Assembly: GCA_037893225.1 (NCBI GenBank)
Contig: JAZGUH010000401.1
Location: 1,178,001-1,242,000 of the forward strand
Direction of reading: 5' to 3'
Length of the DNA: 64,000 bases
Source: Hippasteria phrygiana
Taxonomy: Eukaryota; Echinodermata; Asteroidea; Valvatida; Goniasteridae
This document shows positions 22,299 through 34,300 of the stretch, piece by piece (the first letter of the stretch is position 1; every line of letters starts with the position of its first letter). The notes below the pieces were generated by a model that saw nothing but the letters and a program-made list of their open reading frames with translations, did not search any database and was not told the DNA's origin. The position numbers were made by a program, and so were the translations under genes.

Positions 22299-23027
22299 TT
22301 TCTTTGTTCACTTTGAAATTTTCAACAACAAAAATATTTTAACAAGATAATTGATAAAACGTCCTTTACCGATCACTACTCCACTGTAGTGCAGCACTAT
22401 AGAACATCTGCTGACCGATTTCCATGAATGTTGGGCTGATAAAATGTCACCCGAAGAATACAGAGCTGGGGAAAACCGTTCAGGACATTTGCCAATCCAA
22501 ACTAGATTGTCGGGATGCCACAAAGCCACAGTTTCATTCATCATCTTTATTTCTGTTTTACATTGCTATTCCGTGAGGCATTCTTCTTGTTTTCATGCAA
22601 ATACTAAGCTCAAAGTTAACTTCGTATTTGTGTGAAAACAAGAATGCAAAATGAAAAATACATATGTAAATAACATCTAACAAATACTATATAATGAACC
22701 CTAACGCAAAAACGCAATAACTGAAACACATACAGACCGGCTGTAATACAGAAAGACGAAAATAATTATGTAGAACGTAATTTACACTAATTTTAATCTG
22801 AAGTACAGTAATGAACACTGGGTCTCAAAAACAGACTATAAGTAACATAAGGAAAAATGACATACATGTACGGGACATGCACATTGTTGTTACAAAAAAC
22901 CAAATCTTCAAACACAAATAGAACAGTTCCTAACACGTACCGCAAGATAGTACTGGTAATTTCTTTCCAATTAAATCATATCACCCCCTTCTGAACCCCT
23001 CCGTTTCATGTTTTGGTATGTAAACAG

Positions 23028-23174
23028 ATTCTAGCGGTGTGTACTGCTTCTTTGAAGTAGATGCCAGCAAAGGTGACGCAGTGCTTGTGAGCCCTAACGT
23101 GACTGTAACAGACAACGACGAGAACACTGCTACGTGTTTCAGTTTCTGGTACAACATGTTTGGATCTGCCGTGG
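23028..23174 (+). CDS. MAM3 exon 2 (duplicate of MAM1 exon 2)
   Basis: 147 bases, acceptor TAAACAG, donor GTAGGT, phase 1. The frame is open: SSGVYCFFEVDASKGDAVLV and later FSFWYNMFGSAV. It differs from the exon at 6708 by Glu to Val, Glu to Lys and Asp to Ala. All are missense changes without frameshift, which suggests both copies are still read. Confidence 0.88.
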
Positions 23175-24469
23175 GTAGGTTTTGTTGAAACAAAGCCGTT
23201 ATACGTGTATTGTATGGGAGGTGCAGGCGTACATGTAGACCGATACTCCCGTGTATTAATATGCTCCTGTTTAAGTTCAAGCGTAGATTTTACCAAGAAT
23301 AACACATACGTGTAGTCTCTATCTACGCTTGCACTCCCTTGGAATACACGCTAACGTACTTAAGCACAATGCAAGGGCAGCGGCAATGGATTTTATACAA
23401 ATGAACAATTTGATTATCTGGGTAATTCCACGTTATTACTTTTTATGGAAGCCGCCCAATACAAGGCTAAAAGCCACACTTTAGCTCTCTATAACTTGAT
23501 TAACTATCATTGTATGTTTGTATTTTGGCGTCCATAAAAATGCGCAAACGACACTTACAAGTAACTAACTGAGCATTTGTTAATACTTTTGCTTGATAGT
23601 TAATCATTCTTTAGAATGTGCATTTGCGGCATATACAAAGGACACTTTCTGGTATGTTAAGTGTTGCTACTCTTTCGGTGGAGAAACTGTGACGCAACTA
23701 CCCGTAACATAACTATTACTTTTGCCTATGCTTGAAATTAGATTTATGCAAATCAAGTAGTGATAGAAATATTACCTTTTGTTTCTGCTGTGTCTTATTT
23801 TAGGAATCTTCTCATGTAAACCGTGTCCTTTTTGTAACCTGAATAACCGTCATTATGGTTCCCGTTAAACTTCCAAAAACTCGTCAAAATCGTTTATTTA
23901 TTACAACTTTATAATAAATCTATGGGAAGTATATCACTGGTACACTATAATGAAGGATTGATATTCAAACGTCTTCATGTAGGAGCCAAAAGAATTGCCC
24001 TTCTTAGTAGTTACTTTAATAGCTTACCTCCAGGATTGAACCAAGTTTTTGGTGTTTACAGCCATTAATTATCACACTAGGTACAACTAAAAGCCCATTA
24101 GTTTTCGCTGTGTCCTTGTTTATTTAATTGATCCACACTTCATATGTTATATATTTTTATTCGTACCAAAATGTCCATCGTTTCCATCCGTTTTTAGTTC
24201 TCTGTTTCCAATTTCTGCCCTACTGTAAATTTGGTTCCCGACCACGAACAAAATCCTACCCTGTCTAAAGGGGGGAGAAAGAATGTGAGTCAAATAAGCA
24301 AGTCCATTAAATCATCGCGTATAATTGTGCTTCGGCACTGTGGCACAATCAACGTCACCGAATGACGCACCACCGAACTCAATCACTGGGCACATCGAAA
24401 GTAGTAGTTGAAGTAGTTCAAGTCCCGACGAGCTGTATTTTAGCAAACAAAAGAATATAAACTGGTCAG

Positions 24470-25040
24470 CAGTGTTGTAGTCAAGGCCACAACCTCCGAG
24501 GCCGAGGCCAAGACCGGGGCCACAACCTCTGAGGCCGAGACCGAGGCCTCAACGTCCGAGGCCGAGGCTACAACGTCCGAGGCCAAGGCCGAGGCCAGCT
24601 ACTAAACACGTAATAAACTAATAATCCACTCAATCAAGTTTAAGATAAAACATGTACATGTGCATACGTGAGTACATGCAATCGGGGAGCTATCTATAGC
24701 TCCATGGTGCAATAATGCAAATACAAGTCCATTCATTCGTGCGTATCTACTTGAAACTTTATTTCGTTTCACGGAACCCACTGTGGCAGCTTCTCGAAAG
24801 TTTGATGAGGTAAATAATTAAAATTAATTGAAACAGAAAACACATGTGAATTGGTGGGAACATTTGTCAAAGTGGGCGGCCTCGAGCTGGCCTCGACCAG
24901 ATCATCGAGTCCGGAAGGCTCCGAGGCCGAGGCCGAGGCCAAAGCCTTTCACTCCGAGGCCAAGGCCGAGGCCGAGGCCATAAACATCGACCTCCGGGCA
25001 GGCCTCGAGGCCGAGGCCGGTCTCGAGACCTCCAACACTG
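24470..25040. mobile_element. hAT-type MITE with GAGGCC repeats, copy B
   Basis: Same CAGTGTTG/CAACACTG termini and CTGGTCAG duplications (24462-24469 and 25041-25048) as at 8191. It is 51 bp longer, mainly through extra GAGGCC units (24482-24598 and 24873-25031). Confidence 0.88.
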
Positions 25041-25129
25041 CTGGTCAGTGCACATAGCAGATTGAACATTTTACTAGATTGTTGTGGTTAATGTTTTAAA
25101 CACGTGCGAACTGCAATCATCCTGGTGCA

Positions 25130-25473
25130 AGGGCGTAGATTCTAGTCTACAAGTGGGGGGGGGGGGGGGGGGAGGGGGGAGGGGGGTGATGATGAAATTC
25201 TCGAAAACCGTCGACCGTCAAACTAGGGGGCGGTCTTTATTACACGTTGTGTGTTAATTATTGTCCATATATACTTACCCGCATTTTAACCCTCTTTCCG
25301 CCAATTGGGCATTTTTCGTGAAATATATATATTTCCGTATTGGCTCCTGGCCTCTGCTTTTAACTTTCTCTTTCCCGTATTTTCTTTTAACAAAAAAATT
25401 GGGGATGTTTCTATGCCCCCTGGTTCAAAAAGTAGGGGGATATATCCCCCATCCTTCCGGAATCTACGCCCTT
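25130..25473. mobile_element. Inverted-repeat element with poly-G tract, copy B
   Basis: Copy of the element at 8799: ends AAGGGCGTAGATTC and GAATCTACGCCCTTG, with G runs at about 25156-25185 that are interrupted by two A bases. Confidence 0.7.
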
Positions 25474-25828
25474 GTGATAGTGATTAAAATCATTTTTTGG
25501 CCCAAGGAGATGAAACATTTTTATTGCAAGGCTTGTCAGAAAACGAATGTGCAGTTCCTCTTAAGGCGAAATGGTTTGTTCCTTTTTTTAATGCAAAGTT
25601 TTTACCTGAGCTTCATGTTTCCTGAATGCGAAAATCGCCGCCAAAAGGACCAGCAGTCCGGGGGGATTGTACTTAAACTGCTTGCGGCAAAAATTAAGAT
25701 TTGTATTACGCCCGTTGCCTCTTACTACTAAATGTATTCTTCCTTGGTCGTCGTCTTGTTCATGTGACTTTTTAGCACGTCCATGCCCAACAAGAAAATT
25801 ATCCACACACTGAATGGTGTGCGCGCAC

Positions 25829-26031
25829 ACAGTCGTACTTCCCTACTACGTCCGAGGACGAAGCTTTGTGTTTCCTTTTGTTCCCTTGATATAGCCAAAC
25901 CCCATAGACTAAGCACGTATCCTTACGTTCGAGGACCGATTTCAACAAAAGACTCTACGTTCGAGGACTGAAAGGATTCTTTGTGTCTCCTTTCTTCTCT
26001 TGTCCTCGGAGATATATTGCGTGCACGTACA
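25829..26031. mobile_element. CGAGGACAA-family repeat, insertion only in copy B
   Basis: Copy A reads straight across this place (9440-9455), so about 200 bp were gained in B or lost in A. The body contains CCGAGGACGAAGC, CCCCATAGACTAAGCACGTA and GTCCTCGGAGATATA. Related copies lie at about 36795-36985 and 26970-27115. The short inverted ends (CCGAGGAC/GTCCTCGG) suggest a MITE. Confidence 0.65.
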
Positions 26032-26106
26032 CGCGCTTCCGATCTAGTTTATATATTCTTCTTCTAAGATGCACATAAGTCAACGCACACAGTCATGTAA
26101 ACGGGT

Positions 26107-26260
26107 GCAATCGTGGACCTCCCATTGTTCCTCTTTTGTTTATACTTTTTTTCGGAAGGCCTCCCATTGGTTTTGTACACGATTTTCAATCGTGGACGTT
26201 AGGTCAAACGTGGACCCCTTTGTCTACGCTCGAATTCTTTTGTCCTAGGTCCACGATTGC
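26107..26260. mobile_element. MITE with GCAATCGTGGACCT ends, only in copy B
   Basis: Exact 14-bp inverted ends GCAATCGTGGACCT and AGGTCCACGATTGC, 154 bp overall. Copy A lacks it: after a shared GTCAACGCACACA, copy A continues directly with AACTCACGTTACC (about 9490-9515). Confidence 0.75.
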
Positions 26261-26501
26261 CGGCATATACAAACTCACGTTACCCGCACGACTTTGTTGC
26301 GCAAATGGAAAGGTGTCAATTGGCCTTTACGGGGCGAAGTTGCACGACAAAACATGCCAAGACATAGTCAATTTACGAAAAAAGTCACTGGAACATTTTC
26401 AAAATACACACAAATCAATGAATGCTGTTCCATATGCGCGGCCAAGACGTGCGACAAGACGTGCATATTGATGTGTGTGTCATTAGAAACACGCGCGAAT
26501 A

Positions 26502-26721
26502 AGCCAGTTCGGTATTTCGACTGCGCATGTGCACAATGACATGGGTCATGGGTCATTCGCGATAAATAACGCGCGCGTATGAACGCGCAAGGTGGTCGCA
26601 CAACGCACGTGTTAAATTCAATCAGAATGGGCGTTCGCCGAACATTGAGTGACATTACGTCAGCAATTTTATCCCGAATAACCTTTGACCTGGACTACTT
26701 CATCAAGATACCGAATTGGCT
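26502..26721. mobile_element. TA-flanked MITE (AGCCAGTTCGGTA family), copy 1
   Basis: Ends AGCCAGTTCGGTA and ACCGAATTGGCT are inverted repeats flanked by TA on both sides, as for Tc1/mariner-type elements. The inverted relative lies at 34079-34300. Shared inner words include TGCACATGTGC-like and CCTTGCGCGTTC-like parts. Confidence 0.75.
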
Positions 26722-27184
26722 TATTGTCGGGTATGTGTAAATTGGTCTTTAAATGCTGTCCAACCAAATGTATCTAAACAATCCGAAGGACATAGAAATT
26801 TGATACAATATGCTTTTACACTTTACCAATGACTTTGGTAAATTTCAAACTCGCACTGACAAACGCAGAAACTAGGGCTTGTAGCAACGCCCACTAACTC
26901 AAGAAACGTGGACAGAGAATGTTGTGTAATACACTCCTGATCTTAACAAATGAAAGCACACGCACAGAGAGTGGTGTACTACGAGGACAATGCTTTGTCT
27001 TCTCTATTGTCCCTTTATTTTAACATTCTCCCATAGAATACGTACGCATTAGACCTCCCTTAGAGGACAACGATGATTTCCTTGTTTCTTTATCCTTGTG
27101 TCCTCAGTAGTAATACAATACATGTAGTGCCAACACACACAGAACCGTGCTTGGTAATGATGGGCAGATACTTTGTCTCTTAAG

Positions 27185-27412
27185 GTTTCCTCGGTGTTCA
27201 CGTGCAGCCTACTAATGAGGCAGGTCAACTTCCCGACGAGCCTATCTTTAGCTTGCGAGGAGAGCAAACAGGAAAAAAGGCGTGGCAGCAGGCTCTGATT
27301 GACATAGAAAATCAGACAGCTGATTACAACGTTGTGTTCAAAGCTGTTCTGGTCGATGACAAGCTGGGTGATGTGGCCATAGATGATGTTGACATGTACG
27401 AAGGAGCATGTG
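27185..27412 (+). CDS. MAM3 exon 3
   Basis: Acceptor TTTGTCTCTTAAG, donor GTAAGT, 228 bases, phase 1. It encodes FLGVHVQPTNEAGQLPDEP, then GEQTGKKAWQQALIDIENQT, then LGDVAIDDVDMYEGACG. It is a normal MAM ending with the last cysteine. Unlike exons 1 and 2 of this domain, it is strongly diverged from its MAM1 counterpart at 10404. Confidence 0.92.
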
Positions 27413-27714
27413 GTAAGTATGCATAATGTGGTAATCAGCTTTAAACCAAACACGGCAAACAATTGTACCCCTCAGTTAAATTAATTTCATAGCAACACTT
27501 ATTTATGCCGTTTGGCAGGTTTAAGCAAAGTGCAAATTATTTTAGAACCCATAGTAAAGAAAGTATACTCCTGTTTCTATATATGTATGTTGCCGTTGAA
27601 TACCGATCTAATGTTAAAATGACCTAATTTCCACGTATGACTTACTTTAAGAGACGCATTATGCACACAACCAAGTTGTGCATCAAAGGTGGTTATAACA
27701 AGCGTTAGTATTAT

Positions 27715-27864
<150 letters not shown>

Positions 27865-27932
27865 ACCAAAAAACGTCTATTTGTAAAACCTTACATTGGG
27901 GGTACAAACGTAGTATAGTCCTTTTATCAATG

Positions 27933-28175
27933 CAGCGGCGTAGCCAGTGCTCTCTCCAGGGGAGAGTGGGTGGCTGGATATTACAGTGGGGGGGGGGGGG
28001 GGGGGGGGGGGGGGGCGGACGCTCACAGTGTTTTTCTTAATAATACTATTGTTTTCTCCGTTTGCGAGATTTTCAGTGGGGGAGACTGGGGGCGGCGATT
28101 TTTTATGTGGGGGGGGGGGGGGGGTGTGCGCCCCCACACCCCTGCGTCCCCACACACCACCCGGCTACGCTGCTG
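27933..28175. mobile_element. hAT-type MITE with two poly-G tracts
   Basis: Ends CAGCGGCGTAGCC and GGCTACGCTGCTG, flanked by TATCAATG (27925-27932) and TATCAATT (28176-28183), an 8-bp duplication with one change. Inside are a G run of about 27 (27988-28014) and one of about 15 (28109-28123). No coding capacity. Confidence 0.85.
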
Positions 28176-28249
28176 TATCAATTAAATATTTTGAGAATCA
28201 CGTTGTCAGATGCGTATTGCAGCCGGTTTCGTCCGGCTCATTACGTAAT

Positions 28250-28560
28250 GCGGAGTGCCTTGGTGCTCATGGTCCAGTGTATCGATCTCAAGATCTGTAA
28301 CAGATTTAGGATCAAGTCCAGCCAGGGGTCATGGTACATGTGTCTCTGAGCAAGACACCTGAGCAAGTTTCTTTTCTCCACCCAGGAGTGGTACCTGTAA
28401 TGGCAGTGATGTTTATGTGTTTGATTAGCCCATGTGCCCTTAACTTGCAGGCGGGGCTGTATTCTCTCCAGGGAGCTGAGAAAGTTTCAGGAATGAATGA
28501 TAGGCCTGATGAGCAGGGGTAACAATGTAGCGCCTTCAACACCATGATTACAGTGGATAT
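28250..28560 (+). mobile_element. tRNA-derived SINE, second copy
   Basis: It shares with 10902-11240 the words CCACCCAGGAGT, GGTACCTGTAATGGCAGTG, CCAGGGAGCTGAGAAAG and CCTGATGAGCAGGGGT. The B-box region is degraded (AGGATCAAGTCC). It lacks a long TTA tail. Confidence 0.75.
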
Positions 28561-29319
28561 ATGCGTTTACAAATTGACATTATTATTAGTGTGTACAATG
28601 TTGCGTCATTCTCCCATTCATTCGATGTGGGGCAGTAATTTCCATGCCGTCTGGCATGTTTTTACCCCCCCCGCCAAAAATGATCCATAACAAACTTCAT
28701 CTCTTGGGTGTATTTCATCCTCGTTCTCAATAGTGAAGAGAATGTTGAGTTATTTACCGACTCTGGGGGACCTTTAAAGCCATATTAGTGTGAATAGCCT
28801 TAAAATAAGAGGACCGCTAAGACCTTGGCTTAAGATCTGCAGTATTCTATTTTAATCTGTAAAGAGAAGACAGAAAAGCACGTCTTTTGGGGTCTTCGTC
28901 AAAGAACAATTTTGTAATAATCAAAACAGTTAAAATCTATAAATAGGTCTGTATGAACCAAACGAGGATAATCAATGTAATTTAAAGCAACGTTTAGCCA
29001 TCCTGGCAAATGTTTTCATTAATTGCCGAAATGATGTATCTGAAGTAAATTTAACAAGTGACAATTAAGAATAAATATGGAATAGGCAAATATTACTAGC
29101 AATATGCGCTTGCGCCAAAAGTCTTTCCGGCGCCCGCCATCTTGGATGAGTCGTAATTTAAGTCTAAATATCTAGGGGAGTATGTATGGGGACCCTGCAC
29201 CCCCCCCCCCCCCCCCCCCCGCCCCCCGGAACTAATGCACACCAACTTTTTCGGGTGCGTTTTTAAGGTCCTCAAACACATTTAGGATGTTAACAGTGAA
29301 AAAAACCCGATGCTCTGGC

Positions 29320-29780
29320 GATATCCAAGATGGCGGCCAATATGGCCGCCCAAAATTTTCAAATTTGGAAAAAAAGTCATATATCAGATAAAAAAGATAA
29401 TAAAACCATACATAAAATTGTTAGATATATGTTTTTGACCCTTACAAATTCATTTCTGGTAATCTCGTTTTGCTATCATGCTTCAAATTTAAGATGGCGG
29501 CCAATATGGCCAGCAAAAGTGGTCAAATTTGAGACAAATCGTATATCACCCAAAAATATGATAATGGCATGAATGAAATGATTTGATATATGTTTTTACC
29601 CTTAAAAAATACTTTCAAGTATTCTTTTATTTTGCTATTATGTACCAAATTCAAGATGGCAGCCATTATGGATGCCAAAAATTGTCAAATTTAAGAAAAG
29701 TCATATATTGGCCAAAAAGGTAAGTGATAAGTATAAGTGAAATGATTTGTAAACATGTTTTAAATTCAAGATTGCGGTCA
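29320..29780 (+). repeat. Three-unit satellite with AAGATGGCGGCC motif
   Basis: About 170-bp monomers begin near 29324, 29488 and 29650, each starting with AAGATGGCGGCCAATATGG or a variant, followed by CAAATTTG, a TATAT-CA stretch and GATATATGTTTTT-ACCCTT. A fourth remnant starts near 29768. The monomers are diverged, so the array is old. Confidence 0.75.
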
Positions 29781-30835
29781 AAATTACTGTAGTAAATTAA
29801 AAGAAATACAAAATACATGTATCAGCAATATATTAAAATAACCATGAACACTCAATTGGTGTTGTGAAAGAGAAAATAATACATATATACCAATTCTTTA
29901 ATATCTAGAGGTGTCTCATAAAAAGGCTGAAGTAAAACCTATAGACATTTTATATAGCGATTGTCAACCGATTTAACACACACTTGGTACTGTTCAAGAC
30001 AAAAAAAAATAAACCCATTCTGTAAAACATCTGGAGGTATCTCAAATAGAGGCAAACTTAAACCAAGGGTAACTGGTTTGCGGTAGCACCATGTATTAAA
30101 TCTCTTTTGTGAGTTTGTGTGGTTCTGAAAAGAACCGGAGGGAACGCAAAGGAACGCGTGCGCACGCGTGCACACGGGAATAATATATAATCTGACCCCC
30201 GCTGACAATGCGTATCGTACACGTTCAAGAAGTATTCAATTTCATCTTGTGTCTGGTCTCAGAACAAAAACCCTTAGATGCTATTTTCTCTTAAAATGGA
30301 CGGGATGATTATATGGATGCGATTTTAAAGATAATGGTCCAAAATCTAATACAGAGCCCGGAATCACAATGAGATTATTTACAGTTGTATTTAAACAGGG
30401 TAGCCTCATCAGTTAAAAACTGCTATCCCCGAGGGCCTGTATAAAAAGGAAAAATAATTTAAGGAAACGCAAATTATAACATAATAAACGACCACTAAAT
30501 ACAAAAAGAACAATTTAGATTAATGAAACCTTAAAAAAAAAAAAAATATACAAATATTAAACATGAAAACCACAAACAACAAACCACAAATTAAGATTGA
30601 AACATCGTTAAAACGTGAAACTTCAATACAAATATCAATGTAAAATACACCAAAATACATAAGAAAGTAAGTAAAAGAAAGATCAGAAGGACAGCATTTT
30701 TAAGATTTAGCTAAAAGAGAACTGTAACATTTTGATAGAGACTCAGACTGTCCCTGTCAGGTTTTCAACTTGTTCCATGCCACAATTCCTAGATATTGGA
30801 AGGTGCGTGTTCCTGCAATAGTCTTAGGAATTTTT

Positions 30836-31027
30836 CAGAGTTGCAATCGAGCCAGTCACAAGTCAATCACAAGTCAGCTCACAAGCTGCATGGGATGAAC
30901 AATGACAAAGGAATACTTTTGTTATATAGTGTGTTTGAATAGCTTGTTACAGGACTTGAGACCAGACTTGTAAATTGAATTGTGATGTGACTTGTGATGA
31001 CTTGTGATGATTTGATTACCAACTCTG
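30836..31027. mobile_element. hAT-like MITE with CACAAGTC repeats
   Basis: Ends CAGAGTTG and CAACTCTG, flanked by GAATTTTT and GAATTATG (six of eight matching). Inside, CACAAGTCA is repeated near the left end and TGACTTGTG near the right end, giving a fold-back structure. 192 bp. Confidence 0.65.
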
Positions 31028-32630
31028 GAATTATGTGTGTTAAACTATAACTCACAATGTCAATGTCAAGTTGGGACAATAGCTTTAACAGTCTTAACTG
31101 GCTTAATATTTGATTTTTAATAGTAGATTACATCTGATTTTGGACAGCCATTGTCAAAATCACATCGTCCTAATCTTCCCTGGTCCTGTCCATTTTGAAT
31201 AGAAAATTACTTCCTGAGCGTTCGCTAGCTTCAGTTGTTTGTACAGCGCGAACTGGCCACTGATCTATTTGGATAAGTCATTGGCCATTGTGAGCTGTAC
31301 GAAAACAAATACAGCCAGCAGCGACCATACTATCACTCCCATCGTATGGGAATTCCGAAGAATACAGTGATTGTTAACGAGAATGAAAGTCCACCCTTTA
31401 GAAAAGGTTAATTGTTAAACGTATTGTATTTGGAGTACTAATATGGCGGGCGGGGGTTTCACCTCAAACAGCCGATGCGTTATTCCGTGTTCAAAGAAAC
31501 CAGTGTTTGTATAGCGCGCAGTAGCTAATGAGTATCCATATTTCTCAATGCACTGGATATACTCGATAATCCGAGTGGAGTACTGTCAGCACTAAGGGTT
31601 TATCAATTACACAGGAGACTTGGTCTCCGCCCGTGCTCCATAGGATACATTTGCTAAAAGCATAATGTACGGGAAATCGCAGGTGATTTTATACAAATTA
31701 GCAGGTTGCTTATATTTCTATGACTCAACAGCAAAAGAAAAGTATACCGATGAGTTATTTTAGAAAGAAAAATAATATACTTGGTCAGCAGTTTAAGTTT
31801 CTTTAACTTTAATTGCCACCCAGGAGACATTCAAAATGTATACAACCATGCATTATTTTTTTAAACAGTTTTAAGGTTTTTGCGTTTGGTATGCGTTTGG
31901 TATGATGCTGTTCACAACAAATTATTACCCCGCTAGGTACATGAAGGACCAATACGGTGCTTGCTTGTCTATTTCATTGTTCCATACTACGTCCGCACTG
32001 AACAAGGAAAAGGTGTGCTAATTGGGTGTTGGGGCAATCTGATATGAAGATGGTACAGTTAACGCCCTTTGGAACACCCTTTGCTGTTGCGTTAACTTCA
32101 CCATCTTTACATCTGAAGTGCCTACCCACCTGACACAGGAATTTGTAGAAGAAATGAAAAAGAGATAGGTATAGTGACATGGTAATTCCAGCCCTTCCGT
32201 GGTAACAAATGTTTGCCAAATTCCTTTTCTTCACAGTGACGCCCTAGCTCAACTGCGCAAAACTGAAAGTGTCCAAAACAGCATTTGCACCTGTTTTAGT
32301 AAAGTGATCATTATGTCAGAATGCCTGATTGGATCACATCACATTTTTGGTGTCATATGACAGCTGACGTTTTAACCCTTCTGGTACATATATATTATTT
32401 TATGATCAATCTCAACAAATCAGGAATACTGATGTATTTGTCGGTTTCCCTTTTTGGGGACACACTGTATATTGCAGAAATTTACATGAAAAAGCTTTTA
32501 CACAAGAATCAATAATGAAGTGGCAGACGATCGCCTGAATAACCTCTCATTCAACCCAGCCGTGCAGAGGGCAACTAGAAAATCCTGGGTGCACCTGAGC
32601 TGTCTATTAAGAAGTTTGCTTTCTATTTAG

Positions 32631-32774
32631 AGCGAAACCAGGTCTTCAACTGTGAATTCGAAGACGGGCTGTGCGGATGGAGGCAGTCCCAAGGCATTGG
32701 TGCCACCTTTATTTTGGAACGAGGAGAAACTCGGACGCCGGAGACCGGCCCCGAGTTTGACAAGACGACTGGAA
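32631..32774 (+). CDS. MAM4 exon 1
   Basis: Acceptor TTTCTATTTAG, donor GTAAGT, 144 bases, phase 1. It encodes QVFNCEFEDGLCGWRQSQG, then FILERGETRTPETGPEFDKT. The first two MAM cysteines, G-W and TGPEFD are all present. It joins MAM3 exon 3 through a split Glu codon. It was found by motif; no long ORF marks it. Confidence 0.9.
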
Positions 32775-33657
32775 GTAAGTTCATCTGCCCTGTAATTACT
32801 CTATATTAATACAACAATGGGCAATGTGTCCTACAAAGACCATTGTATTCGTACTAAACACTGATCGATTATCGACAACTTGAAATTGACCTGATGAGTA
32901 GCAGCCATCTTAAATGGTAAAACCTCAAAGATGGCATCTACGCATAAAGTCCATAGTGGAATGAACACGCTAATAAGTAACAAAGCATTCGGCTGTACCT
33001 ACTGATACGTATCTCTGTTCCCTTTGTATGACAAATTGCACCTGTGTTCTTCATAGACACTCTTTGGCAGAGCTGAGGACATAGTTGCAGTCAGAGAGAT
33101 TAAACATATACATGAAATATCTAACCTGTGAAACTTTCAGCTCAATCTGCCATCCCAGACACTGGAAAATAGTGAATAACCGTTCTGTTTGAAGCAGTGA
33201 TTTCGTGCACATTCTTATTGTCTTATTTTGATTGTCGAAATCGAAATAAGCCACTGTATTTTTGGACTTACAATGTGCAATATTCTTGAAGATGACAGCA
33301 TTTCGGACAGAAAGATTTCTCATGGTACTGGTACCATCTTTATAAACAGTAGGCCTAAGCTTTCGGATGGAAATTTATCAGTTTGGAGACTTTCCCCAAA
33401 GTTATATCACACCTTTAAAAGTCCTAGTAACACTCATTCATTCATTTACACATTTCTGGTTCGGGGTGCATAACATTTTACACATTTACAGTATATAAAG
33501 CATATGATAAATGAAAACACGTTTTCTGGGGTAGGGATTACAAGGTCAAAAGTATGAATGTGTCAATATTCTTACTTACACATGAGTCTTGATCTCCACC
33601 CGCGTCCTCTCATAGGATACACATTTACAATTGCTTGCATTTTGACCCCCACACATA

Positions 33658-34066
33658 TCGTCACTATCACCACGAAGTAACACCCAAGTCTACTCCAGTG
33701 TTACTTCGTGAAAACCGCTAAATGAATAAATTCGGTTTCACAAACTAACACCCAAGTGTGCGCGCGCACTTCGGACAGTGACGTGCGATTTTTTACTTCA
33801 CAAAATAAAAAGCATGTTGCGGAAATACAGTGCAGAGAAAAACGCTTTGAAAGGGTTGACAGGAATTTACTTCATTTGTATTCTTGTTGGGTTACACAAA
33901 AAAAGTAATAAAAACCTTCAAACTGGCGAAACGCAAATGTACCGATTGAGTGACGGTGTACTTGGGTGTTACTTCGTGAAAACGAAAATTACTCGATTCT
34001 CTAAAATACGCGCGCGTGGCGCGCACTCAAGTCAACTCGGGTGTTACTTCGTGGTGTCTGTGACGA
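33658..34066. mobile_element. TA-flanked MITE with TAACACCCAAGT motifs
   Basis: Inverted ends TCGTCAC...CCACGAAGTAACACCC are flanked by TA. The phrase ACGAAGTAACACCC and its inverse occur about four times, close to both ends, as subterminal repeats. 409 bp, no transposase. Confidence 0.75.
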
Positions 34067-34078
34067 TATACTTATTTA

Positions 34079-34300
34079 AGCCAGTTCGGTAACTCGGTGA
34101 AGTGTCCAGGTCAAAGGTTATTCGTGTTAAAATTGCTGACGTAATGCCACGCGATTTTACGCGAACGCCCATTCTAATTGAATTTAACGTGTGCGCGTTG
34201 TGCGACCACCTTGCGCGTTCACCCACACGCGTTTAGTTTGCCCGAATGACCCGTGACCCATGTTATTGTGCACATGTGCAGTTGAAATACCGAACTGGCT
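34079..34300. mobile_element. TA-flanked MITE (AGCCAGTTCGGTA family), copy 2
   Basis: Ends AGCCAGTTCGGTAAC and AATACCGAACTGGCT. It is the relative of 26502-26721 in opposite orientation. It starts 12 bp after the preceding MITE. Confidence 0.75.

Larger units (their letters stand above)
18852..26490 (+). repeat. Segmental duplication, copy B
   Basis: Partner of copy A (position 18852 aligns with position 1). Coding and intronic parts are both very similar, so the event is recent. Copy B keeps the empty gypsy target site, a complete palindrome at 21219-21293, and two small insertions (25829-26031 and 26107-26260) that are missing from A. A haplotype artefact of assembly is possible, but the sequence after each copy is quite different. 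Confidence 0.92.
23175..27184 (+). other. Intron, MAM3 exon 2 to 3
   Basis: 4.0-kb intron, matching copy A until about 26490. It contains the hAT-type MITE copy, the poly-G element copy, two insertions absent from A, a TA-flanked MITE (26502-26721), and a third member of the CGAGGACAA repeat family near 26970-27115. Confidence 0.7.
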
